Shown: positions 34,420 to 42,373 of the stretch, one piece after another
Layout of the letters: every line of letters starts with the position of its first letter
Position numbering within the stretch: position 1 is the first letter of the stretch
From: Dehalococcoidia bacterium
Lineage (GTDB): Bacteria > Chloroflexota > Dehalococcoidia > Lucifugimonadales > SHYT01
NCBI GenBank assembly: GCA_009693055.1
Contig: SHYA01000003.1
Location: 1 to 64,000 of the forward strand
Reading direction: 5' to 3'
DNA length: 64,000 nt
Translations under genes and position numbers: made by a program
The notes under the pieces: model-generated
What the model saw: the letters and a program-made list of their open reading frames with translations, nothing else
What the model was told of the DNA's origin: nothing
Database searches by the model: none

Positions 34420-34670
34420 GCGACTCCATCGTTCAGGCCGTCCTGGTCATCACGTACGTCATCCAGTTCCTCATCCTGGCGCGGGTGGTGATGAGCTGGC
34501 TCCCCATCGGGAACAACCCGGTCACCGCCCTCGTGATGCAGGTCACCGAGCCGTTGCTGGCGCCCATCCGGCGGGTCCTTCCCAGGATGGGGATGATTGA
34601 CCTCGCCCCCATGATCCTCATCCTGGTCGTCATCGTCATCCAGCGGGTCGTGGTCGCCGCGGGAGACTAG
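34416..34670 (+). CDS. YggT-family membrane protein
   Basis: 84 residues with two membrane helices (VQAVLVITYVIQFLILARVV; LAPMILILVVIVIQRVVVA) joined by the conserved loop SWLPIGNNPVTALVMQVTEP and LLAPIRRVLPRMGMIDLAPM. YggT proteins are linked to osmotic or division-related membrane functions. Translationally coupled to proC by the GTGA overlap. Confidence 0.9.
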   Translation: MSDSIVQAVLVITYVIQFLILARVVMSWLPIGNNPVTALVMQVTEPLLAPIRRVLPRMGMIDLAPMILILVVIVIQRVVVAAGD

Positions 34671-35002
34671 GGCGCGGGAAGGTGTTGCAAGCGCCGGAGC
34701 GCGTCGGCTTGCCCCAGGCCGACCACCTGCACCAGCTTCCGTCGAGCCGAATGACCGCGAACGATGGCCAGCCGGGAGCGTGGAATGCCCAACGCCTCCG
34801 CCAGGAGGGTGAGGACCGCATCGTTCGCCTTGCCATGTTCGGGAGGCGCGCCGACGTACACGTGGACGGCGCCGTCGCCCCGGCGCTCAACGCAGGCGGC
34901 GCGCGCGCCGGGATGCGCGACGACAGCGAAGCGGACACCCTGAGTCACCACAGCCCCCAAAGGCGTTGCATTCTCCACCCCATGGTCTGCATAGTAGGAC
35001 AT
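34667..35002 (-). CDS. DUF167/YggU-family protein
   Basis: 111 residues: VRFAVVAHPGARAACVERRG, VHVYVGAPPEHGKANDAVLT, LLAEALGIPRSRLAIVRGHS, RRKLVQVVGL - the full YggU (DUF167) pattern. The function is not known. It overlaps the yggT stop by four bases on the opposite strand. The start ATG 35002 is chosen over 35074; the conserved part begins at about residue 20. Confidence 0.85.
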   Translation of the reverse strand: MSYYADHGVENATPLGAVVTQGVRFAVVAHPGARAACVERRGDGAVHVYVGAPPEHGKANDAVLTLLAEALGIPRSRLAIVRGHSARRKLVQVVGLGQADALRRLQHLPAP

Positions 35003-35059
35003 GCTAACGCGAGGCGTGAGCCGACGGCGACGCCACCCCGTCAGGAGCAGGAGAGAGGC

Positions 35060-36079
35060 ATGAGGAACCCGCAACAGATTGAGCGCGCCCTGGTCCGTCT
35101 CGGAATCCCGGTAACGCCCGCGGGCCAGGCGGTCCTGGAGGAGACGCTAAGGAAGCTCGGTGCGCCGCTCCACGTCCACAAGCTGGGCGAGCAAGAGGGC
35201 GCCGCGACGACTGCCTACTCCCGCTTGAGCGGTGAGGGGCTTGAGCTTTACCTGCCCCGCGGCACCTCGGAGCTCACGGTGATCCACGAACTGCTGCACG
35301 CGCTGCTCCTCACCGAGGGGTACCTGTTCCCGAGTGTCTCGCTCCCAGACCCGGCGGAGCGTGCGGCGGTCCAGAGCCTGACGGGCATTCTGGTGGAAGC
35401 GGTCACCCACCCGCTGGTGCTGGCTCGCATGCAGGCGAGGGGCACAGACGTCCGGCTGTTCCACCACGTGGGGCGGCGGACTCCAAAGCTCCCGGAGGGG
35501 CGGGCAAAGCCAACGCCGATGGAGGAGGTCCAGCTCGCCGCCAGCTACCTGTTGCAGGCGCTGGACTACCCCTCGCTCCGGGCGGAGACCGATCAGGAGT
35601 TCGTGGTCACGTACCCGACCGTGATAAGCCTGGCGCGGGAGATGGTGAAGGCTGTCGAGGCCGCGCTTGCGCACGACGTCCGGAGCTACCGGGCGCTGGT
35701 GCAAGGACTGCTCGCCTTGGCGGACAAACACGTCCAGGCGAGAGAGCCCGGCGCGAACCTCTCCCTCTACGTCGCGCTGGCGCCGGTCTGCACCGTTGAG
35801 GAGCTCGCCAGGCCGGCCCGCGACCTGGTGCGGGTGACGGATACGGGGGTGCTCAGCGCGCTCTCTCCCGGTACGGACGCCTCGCCTCCCCCTGCGGTGT
35901 TCCTCCTGTGGAAGCAGGACAACAGCACGGTCCAGGTGCGCAGCGTGGCGCATTCGGCGCTGGTGGCGGAGGTGCGAGAGAGGCTGAGAACGCTGCTCGA
36001 CCGCCCACTGCAGGACCTGCTGACAAGCATGGATGTCCCCTTCCACGTGGAGCGCACCGGCAAGAGGGCCGCGGGGTAG
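35060..36079 (+). CDS. Uncharacterised protein with HExxH motif
   Basis: 339 residues. The N-terminal third carries TSELTVIHELLHALLLTEGY: HELLH is a zinc-metallopeptidase-type HExxH, and a possible third ligand is downstream (Glu in GILVEAVTHPLVLARM, also with His). The rest is mainly helical (MEEVQLAASYLLQALDYPSL, LAREMVKAVEAALAHDVRSY). No signal peptide. A cytosolic metalloprotease is possible but no named family was recognised. ATG 35060 follows GAGAGAGG. Confidence 0.6.
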   Translation: MRNPQQIERALVRLGIPVTPAGQAVLEETLRKLGAPLHVHKLGEQEGAATTAYSRLSGEGLELYLPRGTSELTVIHELLHALLLTEGYLFPSVSLPDPAERAAVQSLTGILVEAVTHPLVLARMQARGTDVRLFHHVGRRTPKLPEGRAKPTPMEEVQLAASYLLQALDYPSLRAETDQEFVVTYPTVISLAREMVKAVEAALAHDVRSYRALVQGLLALADKHVQAREPGANLSLYVALAPVCTVEELARPARDLVRVTDTGVLSALSPGTDASPPPAVFLLWKQDNSTVQVRSVAHSALVAEVRERLRTLLDRPLQDLLTSMDVPFHVERTGKRAAG

Positions 36080-36287
36080 GTCTGAGGCTTGGGACTAGCT
36101 CCCTCGGGTTCCCGCTTGTGTCATTCCGAACCCGTTCGTCCGCCCCTGCTGACTCAGGGTAGACTCCGTGAAGAATCCGCGGATTTACGAAACGTGGGAC
36201 TAGGCGCGTCCCGCTTGACGCTGCCTGGCGCCCACCGCATAATGCGGGTGTCAAATCGCCCTTTGGGCATCGGTAAAGGAGCCTCCT

Positions 36288-36611
36288 ATGTCACGCCGTG
36301 AGCTTCTGAAAGGCAGCACCGACACCCTTCTCCTCTCCATCGTGGCCAGCCAACCAAAGTACGGCTACCAGCTGGTTAAGGAGATTGGGGAGCGGAGCAG
36401 CGGATACTTCCAGTTCAAAGAGGGGACGCTGTACCCGGCGCTGCACCGGCTGGAGGCGGACGGCTTTATTACGGGGTCATGGGAGGAGGCGCAGAACGGA
36501 CAGCTCCGTCGGTACTACCACATCACACCGCAAGGACTCAAAGCCCTCGGCTCTCTCCAGCGTGAGTGGAAGCTCTTTTCGCGGGCGGTGAACCTGGTGG
36601 TCCAGACGTAG
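36288..36611 (+). CDS. PadR-family transcriptional regulator
   Basis: 107 residues of a winged-helix: RRELLKGSTDTLLLSIVASQ, KYGYQLVKEIGERSSGYFQF, EGTLYPALHRLEADGFITGS, RRYYHITPQGLKAL. This is the PadR signature. ATG 36288 follows AAAGGAG. The membrane gene starts 21 bp after its stop; PadR plus a DUF1700/permease-prefix membrane protein is a common self-regulated pair. Confidence 0.93.
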   Translation: MSRRELLKGSTDTLLLSIVASQPKYGYQLVKEIGERSSGYFQFKEGTLYPALHRLEADGFITGSWEEAQNGQLRRYYHITPQGLKALGSLQREWKLFSRAVNLVVQT

Positions 36612-36632
36612 GATTCGTAGGCAAGGCGACAG

Positions 36633-37595
36633 GTGAACAGCACGCTGAGCAAGTACCTGCACGACATGGGCCGCAAGCTGAGGCTAGACCAGCAGACGCG
36701 GCAAGAGGTCCTGCGTGAGGTGCGGACGCACCTGGACGACCTGGTCCAAGAGCTCCAGCAACGCGGCCTTTCCCCCGAAGCGGCCTGGCGCGAAGCCGTC
36801 CGCATCCTGGGCAAGCCTGAAGAGCTTGCGAACGGCCTGTACGCGGCGCACAGCCGCGCCTCACTCGCACAGACGGGGATGGCCACGGCACCCCACCTCC
36901 TCTTCGCGTTTCTGTTCGCCATGCACCTGTGGGCGGCGACGAGCACGCTCATCCTGTTCCTCATCGCGACGGTCGTGATCTCCATGCTCGTGTGGCGCAA
37001 GGGGCTGCCCGACTGGGGCTACCCCTGGGTGGGGTACTGCCTGGTAGCACCGGCGGCGGCCTGGCTGCTGGTCTTCTCTGAGGTGGGTCAAGCGACATTC
37101 CATCTGGTTTCCAGCGGCAGCCCGGGAATACCCGTGCTGCTGTACCTTCTCGGCTCGGTGTACGTGCTAGTCGCCCTGGTGCTGGCGTGGCGCTTCTTGA
37201 GAATCGTGGTCAGGAGAGACTGGCTGTTCGCGAGCCTCATGGTCTTCCCCTTCCCCGTACTCACCTCCTGGCTGGTATACCTGAACAAGAACGGCGGCGC
37301 CCTCTCCTATGACAGCGGCCGCGCGTCCTTGATAGACGGCGCCACCGCACTGGTGTTCCTGGGCCTTGCGCTCACCACCGCCGTCGTGTACCGGGTCGGG
37401 CAGCGATTCACGAAGGTGGCGTTGCTCTCCGTCGCGCTGCCGCTCATGACGGTGCTCGCGGCGACGACGCACCTGGGAAGCGTGTGGAGCGTGGGCGTCT
37501 TCCTGCTGCTGCTGTTCAGCCTCGCCATCGTGGCGGTGCCGGCCTACCTGCAGAACCAGGTCGCTGACGGCGACAGCACCACCGTGCAGCCGTGA
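36633..37595 (+). CDS. PadR-associated membrane protein (permease-prefix/DUF1700-like)
   Basis: 320 residues. The N-terminal soluble module (LSKYLHDMGRKLRLDQQTRQ, VLREVRTHLDDLVQELQQRG, AWREAVRILGKPEELANGL) matches the permease-prefix/DUF1700 type of sensor head. It is followed by about eight predicted membrane helices. Function unknown; members often sense envelope stress together with the adjacent PadR regulator. Starts at GTG 36633. Confidence 0.75.
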   Translation: MNSTLSKYLHDMGRKLRLDQQTRQEVLREVRTHLDDLVQELQQRGLSPEAAWREAVRILGKPEELANGLYAAHSRASLAQTGMATAPHLLFAFLFAMHLWAATSTLILFLIATVVISMLVWRKGLPDWGYPWVGYCLVAPAAAWLLVFSEVGQATFHLVSSGSPGIPVLLYLLGSVYVLVALVLAWRFLRIVVRRDWLFASLMVFPFPVLTSWLVYLNKNGGALSYDSGRASLIDGATALVFLGLALTTAVVYRVGQRFTKVALLSVALPLMTVLAATTHLGSVWSVGVFLLLLFSLAIVAVPAYLQNQVADGDSTTVQP

Positions 37596-37672
37596 GGCTT
37601 CTGCGGGCAGCGTCCTTTCCTTGGAAACGGTCCCCCGCCTCCCCCAGAACGCCGTAAGGGCACGCGCCGTCC

Positions 37673-38569
37673 GTGGCTGATCCCCAACACCGCGCCTCCG
37701 TCGCCGTCGTAGTGGACAGTACGGCATCCCTGCCCCCTGAAATGGCGCAGCGGCACGCCATCACGGTCGTCCCAATGCAGCTCATCTTTGGGGAGATCGC
37801 GCTCCGCGACGGCGTGGACATCCAGCCGGCGGAGTTCTACCGCCGCCTAGCGCAGAGCCGCGTTCTGCCAACAACGAGCGGGCCAACGCCGGAGGACTTC
37901 CTCGCCGCTTTCCGGTCCGCCGCCGCACGCGGATACGCGGAAGTGCTCTGCCTGACGCTGGCCAGCGGGCTGAGCAGCACCTACGCTTCGGCCCTCGCGG
38001 CAGTGGGACAGGCCAAGGGAGAGCTTCCCCACCTCCAGGTCACCGTCATGGACAGCCAGACCGCGGGCGGCGCGCTCGGATTGGTGGCGCTGGCAGCCGC
38101 GGAGGAGGCGGAACGCGGACGCACGCTGGCCGCGGTCACCGCTGAGGCGCAGCGTGTGGCGGAGCGGGTGTACTTCGTGGGCGTGCTGGACACCCTCTAC
38201 TACATCTGGAAGGGAGGGCGGGTCCCACGGGTTGCGGTGTGGGCCACATCCCTGCTGCAGATCAAGCCCATCCTGGACATCCGCCACGGGAAGGTAAGGC
38301 TTGTGGAGCGGCCGAGGACGCGACGGCGCGCCTTGGAACGGATTCTGGCGCTGGTGGCGCAACACGCCAGCGGGCAGCCCGTAAAGGCCGTGGTGATGCA
38401 CGCGGACGCGCCGGGCGAAGCGGACGCTCTCCTGGCTCGGCTGCGCGCGGCGGTGCGCTGCACCGAGGTGTTCACGACGCCGTTCACCCCAGTCATCGGA
38501 GCGCACACGGGGCCTGGGTTGCTCGGCGTAGCGTTCTACCCGCTGATGGAGAGCGACGGAGACGGTTAG
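37673..38569 (+). CDS. DegV-family fatty acid-binding protein
   Basis: 298 residues. VAVVVDSTASLPPEMAQRH, the fatty-acid site TTSGPTPEDFLAAFRSA, LCLTLASGLSSTYASALAAV, VTVMDSQTAGGALGLVALAA and the C-terminal domain (YFVGVLDTLYYIWKGGRVPR, FTTPFTPVIGAHTGPGLLGV). DegV/FakB proteins bind a fatty acid for phosphorylation by FakA; no fakA is visible here. Complete, GTG start. Confidence 0.93.
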   Translation: MADPQHRASVAVVVDSTASLPPEMAQRHAITVVPMQLIFGEIALRDGVDIQPAEFYRRLAQSRVLPTTSGPTPEDFLAAFRSAAARGYAEVLCLTLASGLSSTYASALAAVGQAKGELPHLQVTVMDSQTAGGALGLVALAAAEEAERGRTLAAVTAEAQRVAERVYFVGVLDTLYYIWKGGRVPRVAVWATSLLQIKPILDIRHGKVRLVERPRTRRRALERILALVAQHASGQPVKAVVMHADAPGEADALLARLRAAVRCTEVFTTPFTPVIGAHTGPGLLGVAFYPLMESDGDG

Positions 38570-38649
38570 CATGGCCCGCGTGGCGCTCGCTTCCGCAACG
38601 CGCTACACTGGCAGCCGCATCCACGGACACCGCGAGGAAGGGGGCCACG

Positions 38650-40155
38650 ATGAAGCTCCGGGCCGTCCAGGGCGACATCATGCAACAACCGGTTGACGCC
38701 ATTTTGGTCAATGTGTTCGAAGGGGCGGCTTCGCCCGGCGGCGCCGCCGGCGCGGCGGACAAGGCCCTCCACGGGGCCATCACGTCGCTCATCGCCGACG
38801 GCGAAATCAGGGGCAAGCGCGGGGAGGCGACGGTCATCCACACCCTGGGGTCTCTGCCGGCGAAGCGGGTGATTGTGGCGGGGCTGGGGAAACAGGCTTC
38901 GTTCACCGCCGATACGGTGCGCGCGGTGAGCGGCGATGTCGCGCGGACGCTCAAACGGCTGCGCGTGGGGCTGGCCGCCACGGTCGTGCACGAAGCGGGC
39001 GCGGGCGGGATAGAGGCCGAGCAAGCCGCCCAGGCGCTGGCCGAGGGCACGCTGCTGGGCGCGTACGAGTTCAGCCGCCACAAGAGCAAGGAAGAGCCGG
39101 CGAAGGCCCTGGAGCTCTTGGTGGTGGAGCGGGACAGCAAGCAGCTCGCCGCCGTGGAACGCGGGTTGAAGACCGGCGCCGTCATAGCCGAGGCGGTCGC
39201 CCTCTGCCGCGACCTGGCGAACGAACCCGCCAACCATATGACCCCCACGGTCCTGGCGGACACCGCGCAGCGGATTGCCAAGGAGCACGGCCTGGAGATC
39301 ACGGTGCTGGAGCGCCCGCAGTGCCAGGAGCTGGGCATGGGCAGCTACCTGAGCGTGGCCCAGGGAAGCGCCCAGCCGCCAAAGTTCATCGTGGTACGGT
39401 ACTGGGGAGACCGCGCCAACCCTGAGAACGCCATCGGCCTGGTGGGCAAGGGGATCACCTTTGACTCCGGAGGCATCTCCATCAAGCCCGCAGAAGGCAT
39501 GGAGCAGATGAAGGGGGACATGGCCGGCGGCGCGGCGGTCCTGGGCGCCATCCAGGCCGTGGCGCGGCTTGGGGTCCGGCTCAATGTAACGGCCATCGTA
39601 CCCGCTACGGAGAACATGCCGGGCGGCAGCGCTTCGCGGCCCGGCGACGTCGTGCGCGCGATGAACGGCAAAAGCATAGAGATCGTCAACACAGACGCGG
39701 AAGGGCGATTGGTCCTCGCGGACGGCATCTGCTACGCCAAGCACCTGGGGCTGAAACGCGTGGTGGACGTGGCCACCCTGACGGGCGCCATGGGCGTGGC
39801 GCTCGGAAGCGTCCGAATGGGGGTCTTTGGCAACCACCAGGAGCTGATGGACCGGATCAAGGCGGCCGGCGACGCCACGGGGGAGCTGATGTGGCAGATG
39901 CCGATGGACGAAGCGTACAAGGAGCAGCTCCGCAGCGAGGTCGCCGACATCAAGAACGTCGGCGGTCGGGCCGCCGGCTCCATCACGGGCGCCCTGTTCA
40001 TGGACTACTTCGCGGAGGGTGTCCAGTGGGCGCACCTTGATATAGCAAGCGTCGCGCGCACCGACAAGGTGAGTGGCCACCTGGTGAAGGGCCATACGGG
40101 GATCCCCGTCCGCGCCCTGGTGCGGCTGTGCCAGGAACTAGCACAGCGGCAATGA
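38650..40155 (+). CDS. pepA: Leucyl aminopeptidase (M17)
   Basis: 501 residues. Two-zinc aminopeptidase. The catalytic domain shows the expected metal ligands and motifs: GLVGKGITFDSGGISIKPAE, MEQMKGDMAGGAAVLGAIQA, the signature VNTDAEGRLVLADG (NTDAEGRL), TLTGAMGVALG and SDVADIKNVGG-like RSEVADIKNVGGRAAGSITG, ending WAHLDIASVA. The N-terminal macro-like domain is complete. ATG 38650 lies 80 bp after degV. Confidence 0.95.
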   Translation: MKLRAVQGDIMQQPVDAILVNVFEGAASPGGAAGAADKALHGAITSLIADGEIRGKRGEATVIHTLGSLPAKRVIVAGLGKQASFTADTVRAVSGDVARTLKRLRVGLAATVVHEAGAGGIEAEQAAQALAEGTLLGAYEFSRHKSKEEPAKALELLVVERDSKQLAAVERGLKTGAVIAEAVALCRDLANEPANHMTPTVLADTAQRIAKEHGLEITVLERPQCQELGMGSYLSVAQGSAQPPKFIVVRYWGDRANPENAIGLVGKGITFDSGGISIKPAEGMEQMKGDMAGGAAVLGAIQAVARLGVRLNVTAIVPATENMPGGSASRPGDVVRAMNGKSIEIVNTDAEGRLVLADGICYAKHLGLKRVVDVATLTGAMGVALGSVRMGVFGNHQELMDRIKAAGDATGELMWQMPMDEAYKEQLRSEVADIKNVGGRAAGSITGALFMDYFAEGVQWAHLDIASVARTDKVSGHLVKGHTGIPVRALVRLCQELAQRQ

Positions 40156-40531
40156 GGCACCTTCTTGACGGTTTCCGTAGAAATATGAGGGAGGAATCCA
40201 ATAAAGCAGTCATCCTGCTGCTGAAGCGCTGACTTCATATCAGAATATCGTCCTATCTTCCTAGCGTCCGGCTGATTGACAAGGGCCGCCTAGAGCGCAG
40301 GCCTGCCGGTGTTAGGAAGCGGTTTTCCTGAAATCGGCGGCGTGGAACGCCCTCTCAACAGGGTCCGTTCCAGTCCGGCGCCGTCGTGTGCTCCGAGCGC
40401 TTCGCCCGCTCGTCCGGGCGGTAACGGCCAGCTCCATCGGGGCAGCGGGCGTGAAACTTGAACCCTTATTCCTGGCGGCACGTCATGGTATACTGTGGCG
40501 TCCAACTCCTCTGGAGCTTAGGGGGTCTATC
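40156..40531. other. Intergenic stretch with a -10 box only
   Basis: 376 bp without a supported gene. TATACT at 40489-40494 could be the -10 of the winged-helix gene 38 bp downstream. No tRNA, terminator or ncRNA was recognised. Confidence 0.45.
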
Positions 40532-40846
40532 ATGGCGAACAGACACTTCCCATTTGTCACCAACCACGGCCTTGTGCTTGCCTACCTTGCACGGCAGCGG
40601 AGGAGCACAACGCGTGAGATAGCAGAAGCGGCGGGCATCACTGAGCGGACCGCGTACGCCATCATCAGTGACCTGGTAAACGCGGGATACCTGAGCCGCA
40701 AACGCGTAGGGCGGCAGAACGCCTATCGGATCCGCCCGCGTTTCTTGCACAACGCCCGTGTGGAACGGGACACCACAGTTTCGCAACTCTTCCGAGCGCT
40801 CGGCAACCCCAAGCCGCGCGAGGCCGTCCCTACCGCTGAGCGGTAG
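40532..40846 (+). CDS. Winged helix-turn-helix transcriptional regulator
   Basis: 104 residues. HGLVLAYLARQRRSTTREIA, EAAGITERTAYAIISDLVNA and GYLSRKRVGRQNAYRIRPRF form a MarR/IclR-like winged helix with recognition helix TERTAYAIISDL. No ligand domain. The C-terminal tail (VSQLFRALGNPKPREAVP) is unassigned. Stands alone between pepA and a convergent SnoaL-like gene. Confidence 0.8.
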   Translation: MANRHFPFVTNHGLVLAYLARQRRSTTREIAEAAGITERTAYAIISDLVNAGYLSRKRVGRQNAYRIRPRFLHNARVERDTTVSQLFRALGNPKPREAVPTAER

Positions 40847-40857
40847 CTCGTAGTCCC

Positions 40858-41289
40858 TTAGGCGGCCGGCCTCCCCGGCGTAGGAACAGCACCCAACTGC
40901 TGCAACAAGCCGAGCATGTCGGCGTTGTTCCACCGCTCCACGCACTTCCCGTTCGCAAAACGGAGGATGGTGTTTCCGGCGAGCGTTATGCGCTTGCCCG
41001 TGGGTGGGATGCCAAGAAAGTCCCCGCGGTGAGTGGCCGGGAAGGCAAACCGGCACGCCAGCTTTTCACCCTCCGTCACCACGTCATCGATGGTGAGCTG
41101 CCCGTCCGGAAAAGCGGCCCAGAGCCCCCGGTAAAATTGCCCCGTCCCCTCAAGGTCCATAGGCCCGGGTCCTACGCCATAGAAGGCGAGCTTGGCATCG
41201 TACAGATCAAGGTACCTCTCCCTGTGCGCCATGTTGTTGAAGTTGGCCACCGCCCGCTCCAACGCCGCTCTGTTCTGTGCTGCCGGCAT
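40858..41289 (-). CDS. SnoaL-like ester cyclase family protein
   Basis: 143 residues with the NTF2-like pattern: RAALERAVANFNNMAHRERY, LDLYDAKLAFYGVGPGPMDL, FYRGLWAAFPDGQLTIDDVV, FAFPATHRGDFLGIPPTGKR, GNTILRFANGKCVERWNNAD. ATG 41289 is preferred over the upstream ATG at 41313 because GGAGGGGGA precedes it. A paralogue of the genes at 17032 and 57465; reaction unknown. Confidence 0.8.
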   Translation of the reverse strand: MPAAQNRAALERAVANFNNMAHRERYLDLYDAKLAFYGVGPGPMDLEGTGQFYRGLWAAFPDGQLTIDDVVTEGEKLACRFAFPATHRGDFLGIPPTGKRITLAGNTILRFANGKCVERWNNADMLGLLQQLGAVPTPGRPAA

Positions 41290-41356
41290 TTCCCCCTCCC
41301 CTTTCATCTGCACGCTACGTCAATGCAAACGTGGCGTGACGATCTGATCCAAGCGC

Positions 41357-42373
41357 CTACTGCTCCGGCTCTGCCCGCTGACCACCGCGCGCCCTTGGAT
41401 GCGCCCGCTCATACGCCTTGCGCGCGGTGGCCAGCGCCACGTGCGTGTACACCTCCGTGGTCGCGGGGCTGTTGTGGCCCAACAGCTCCTGCACGACGCG
41501 CAGGTCGGCGCCGCCGTCCAGCAGGTGCGTGGCGAATGAGTGCCGGAGCGTGTGCGGGTGCACTCCCGGGCCAAGGCCGGTGCGTACCGCCCAGCGCCGC
41601 ACGACCTTTTGGACTCCCCGTACCGAGAGCCGCCCGCCTCGCGGGTTGACAAACAGCGCCGTCTCCTGAGACGTCCGGCTGAGCGCGGGCCGTCCCAGGG
41701 CCAGGTACCGCTCCAGCGCCAGCCTGGAAGGGCGTCCGAACGGCACCACCCGCTCCTTGGCCCCTTTGCCCAGCACGCGCACTCTTCGGCTCTCCATATC
41801 CAGGTCTTCGAGGTCCAGCCCAGCGGCCTCGCTGACTCGCAGGCCGGCCGCATAGAGGAGCTCCAGCAGGGCGGCGTCCCTAAGAGCCGGCGGCTTTTCC
41901 TGCTGCTTCGGCGCCTCAACGAGCGAGCGCGCGCCCTCCGGGTCCAGAAACTGAGGCAGGCGGTACTCTCGCTTGGGGGTGGAGAGCCTAAGCGTTGGAT
42001 CGCTCGCTATGATGCCGCTCTTGACGAGGAGCCGGAAGAATGTGCGCAGTCCCACGATGCGCCGCGTCACGCTGCGAAGCGCGTAGTCGCTACGACCCCT
42101 TGGCGAGCGCTTCGCCGTAGTGAGGAGCCCGTGCAGGTACGCGCGCAGCAGGTCGCGGTCCACCCGCGTGATCTCCTGGACGCGTTGAGCGTCAAGAAAG
42201 CTCCACAGCGTGCCGAGGTCACTGAGGTAGTTCCGGATGGTGTAGGCAGCGAGGCCGCGCTGCGCCTCCAGGTGGCGCTGGAACAAGAGGTACAGAGCGT
42301 GTCCCCAGTGTTCCCGGCCTGGATCGCCTGGGCCGTGGCACCTGGCCGCGGACTCCTCACCCTTCCCCGCCAT
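41357..42373 (-). CDS. xerC: Site-specific tyrosine recombinase XerC/XerD
   Basis: 338 residues. A core-binding SAM-like domain (LFQRHLEAQRGLAAYTIRNY) and a complete catalytic domain: YAAGLRVSEAAGLDLED (Arg), LGKGAKERVVPFG (Lys), HPHTLRHSFATHLLDGGAD (His-x-x-Arg), LLGHNSPATTEVYTHVAL (His, Tyr). Chromosome-dimer resolution at dif is the expected role. Its ATG follows the topA TAG with no gap, so topA and xerC are one transcript, a common arrangement. Confidence 0.92.
   Translation of the reverse strand: MAGKGEESAARCHGPGDPGREHWGHALYLLFQRHLEAQRGLAAYTIRNYLSDLGTLWSFLDAQRVQEITRVDRDLLRAYLHGLLTTAKRSPRGRSDYALRSVTRRIVGLRTFFRLLVKSGIIASDPTLRLSTPKREYRLPQFLDPEGARSLVEAPKQQEKPPALRDAALLELLYAAGLRVSEAAGLDLEDLDMESRRVRVLGKGAKERVVPFGRPSRLALERYLALGRPALSRTSQETALFVNPRGGRLSVRGVQKVVRRWAVRTGLGPGVHPHTLRHSFATHLLDGGADLRVVQELLGHNSPATTEVYTHVALATARKAYERAHPRARGGQRAEPEQ

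Noticed and set aside
41357-42373. XerC-like recombinase as a mobile-element integrase
   Set aside because: It directly follows topA in the same operon, is complete and has the chromosomal XerC/D form; no att-like repeats or cargo genes surround it.
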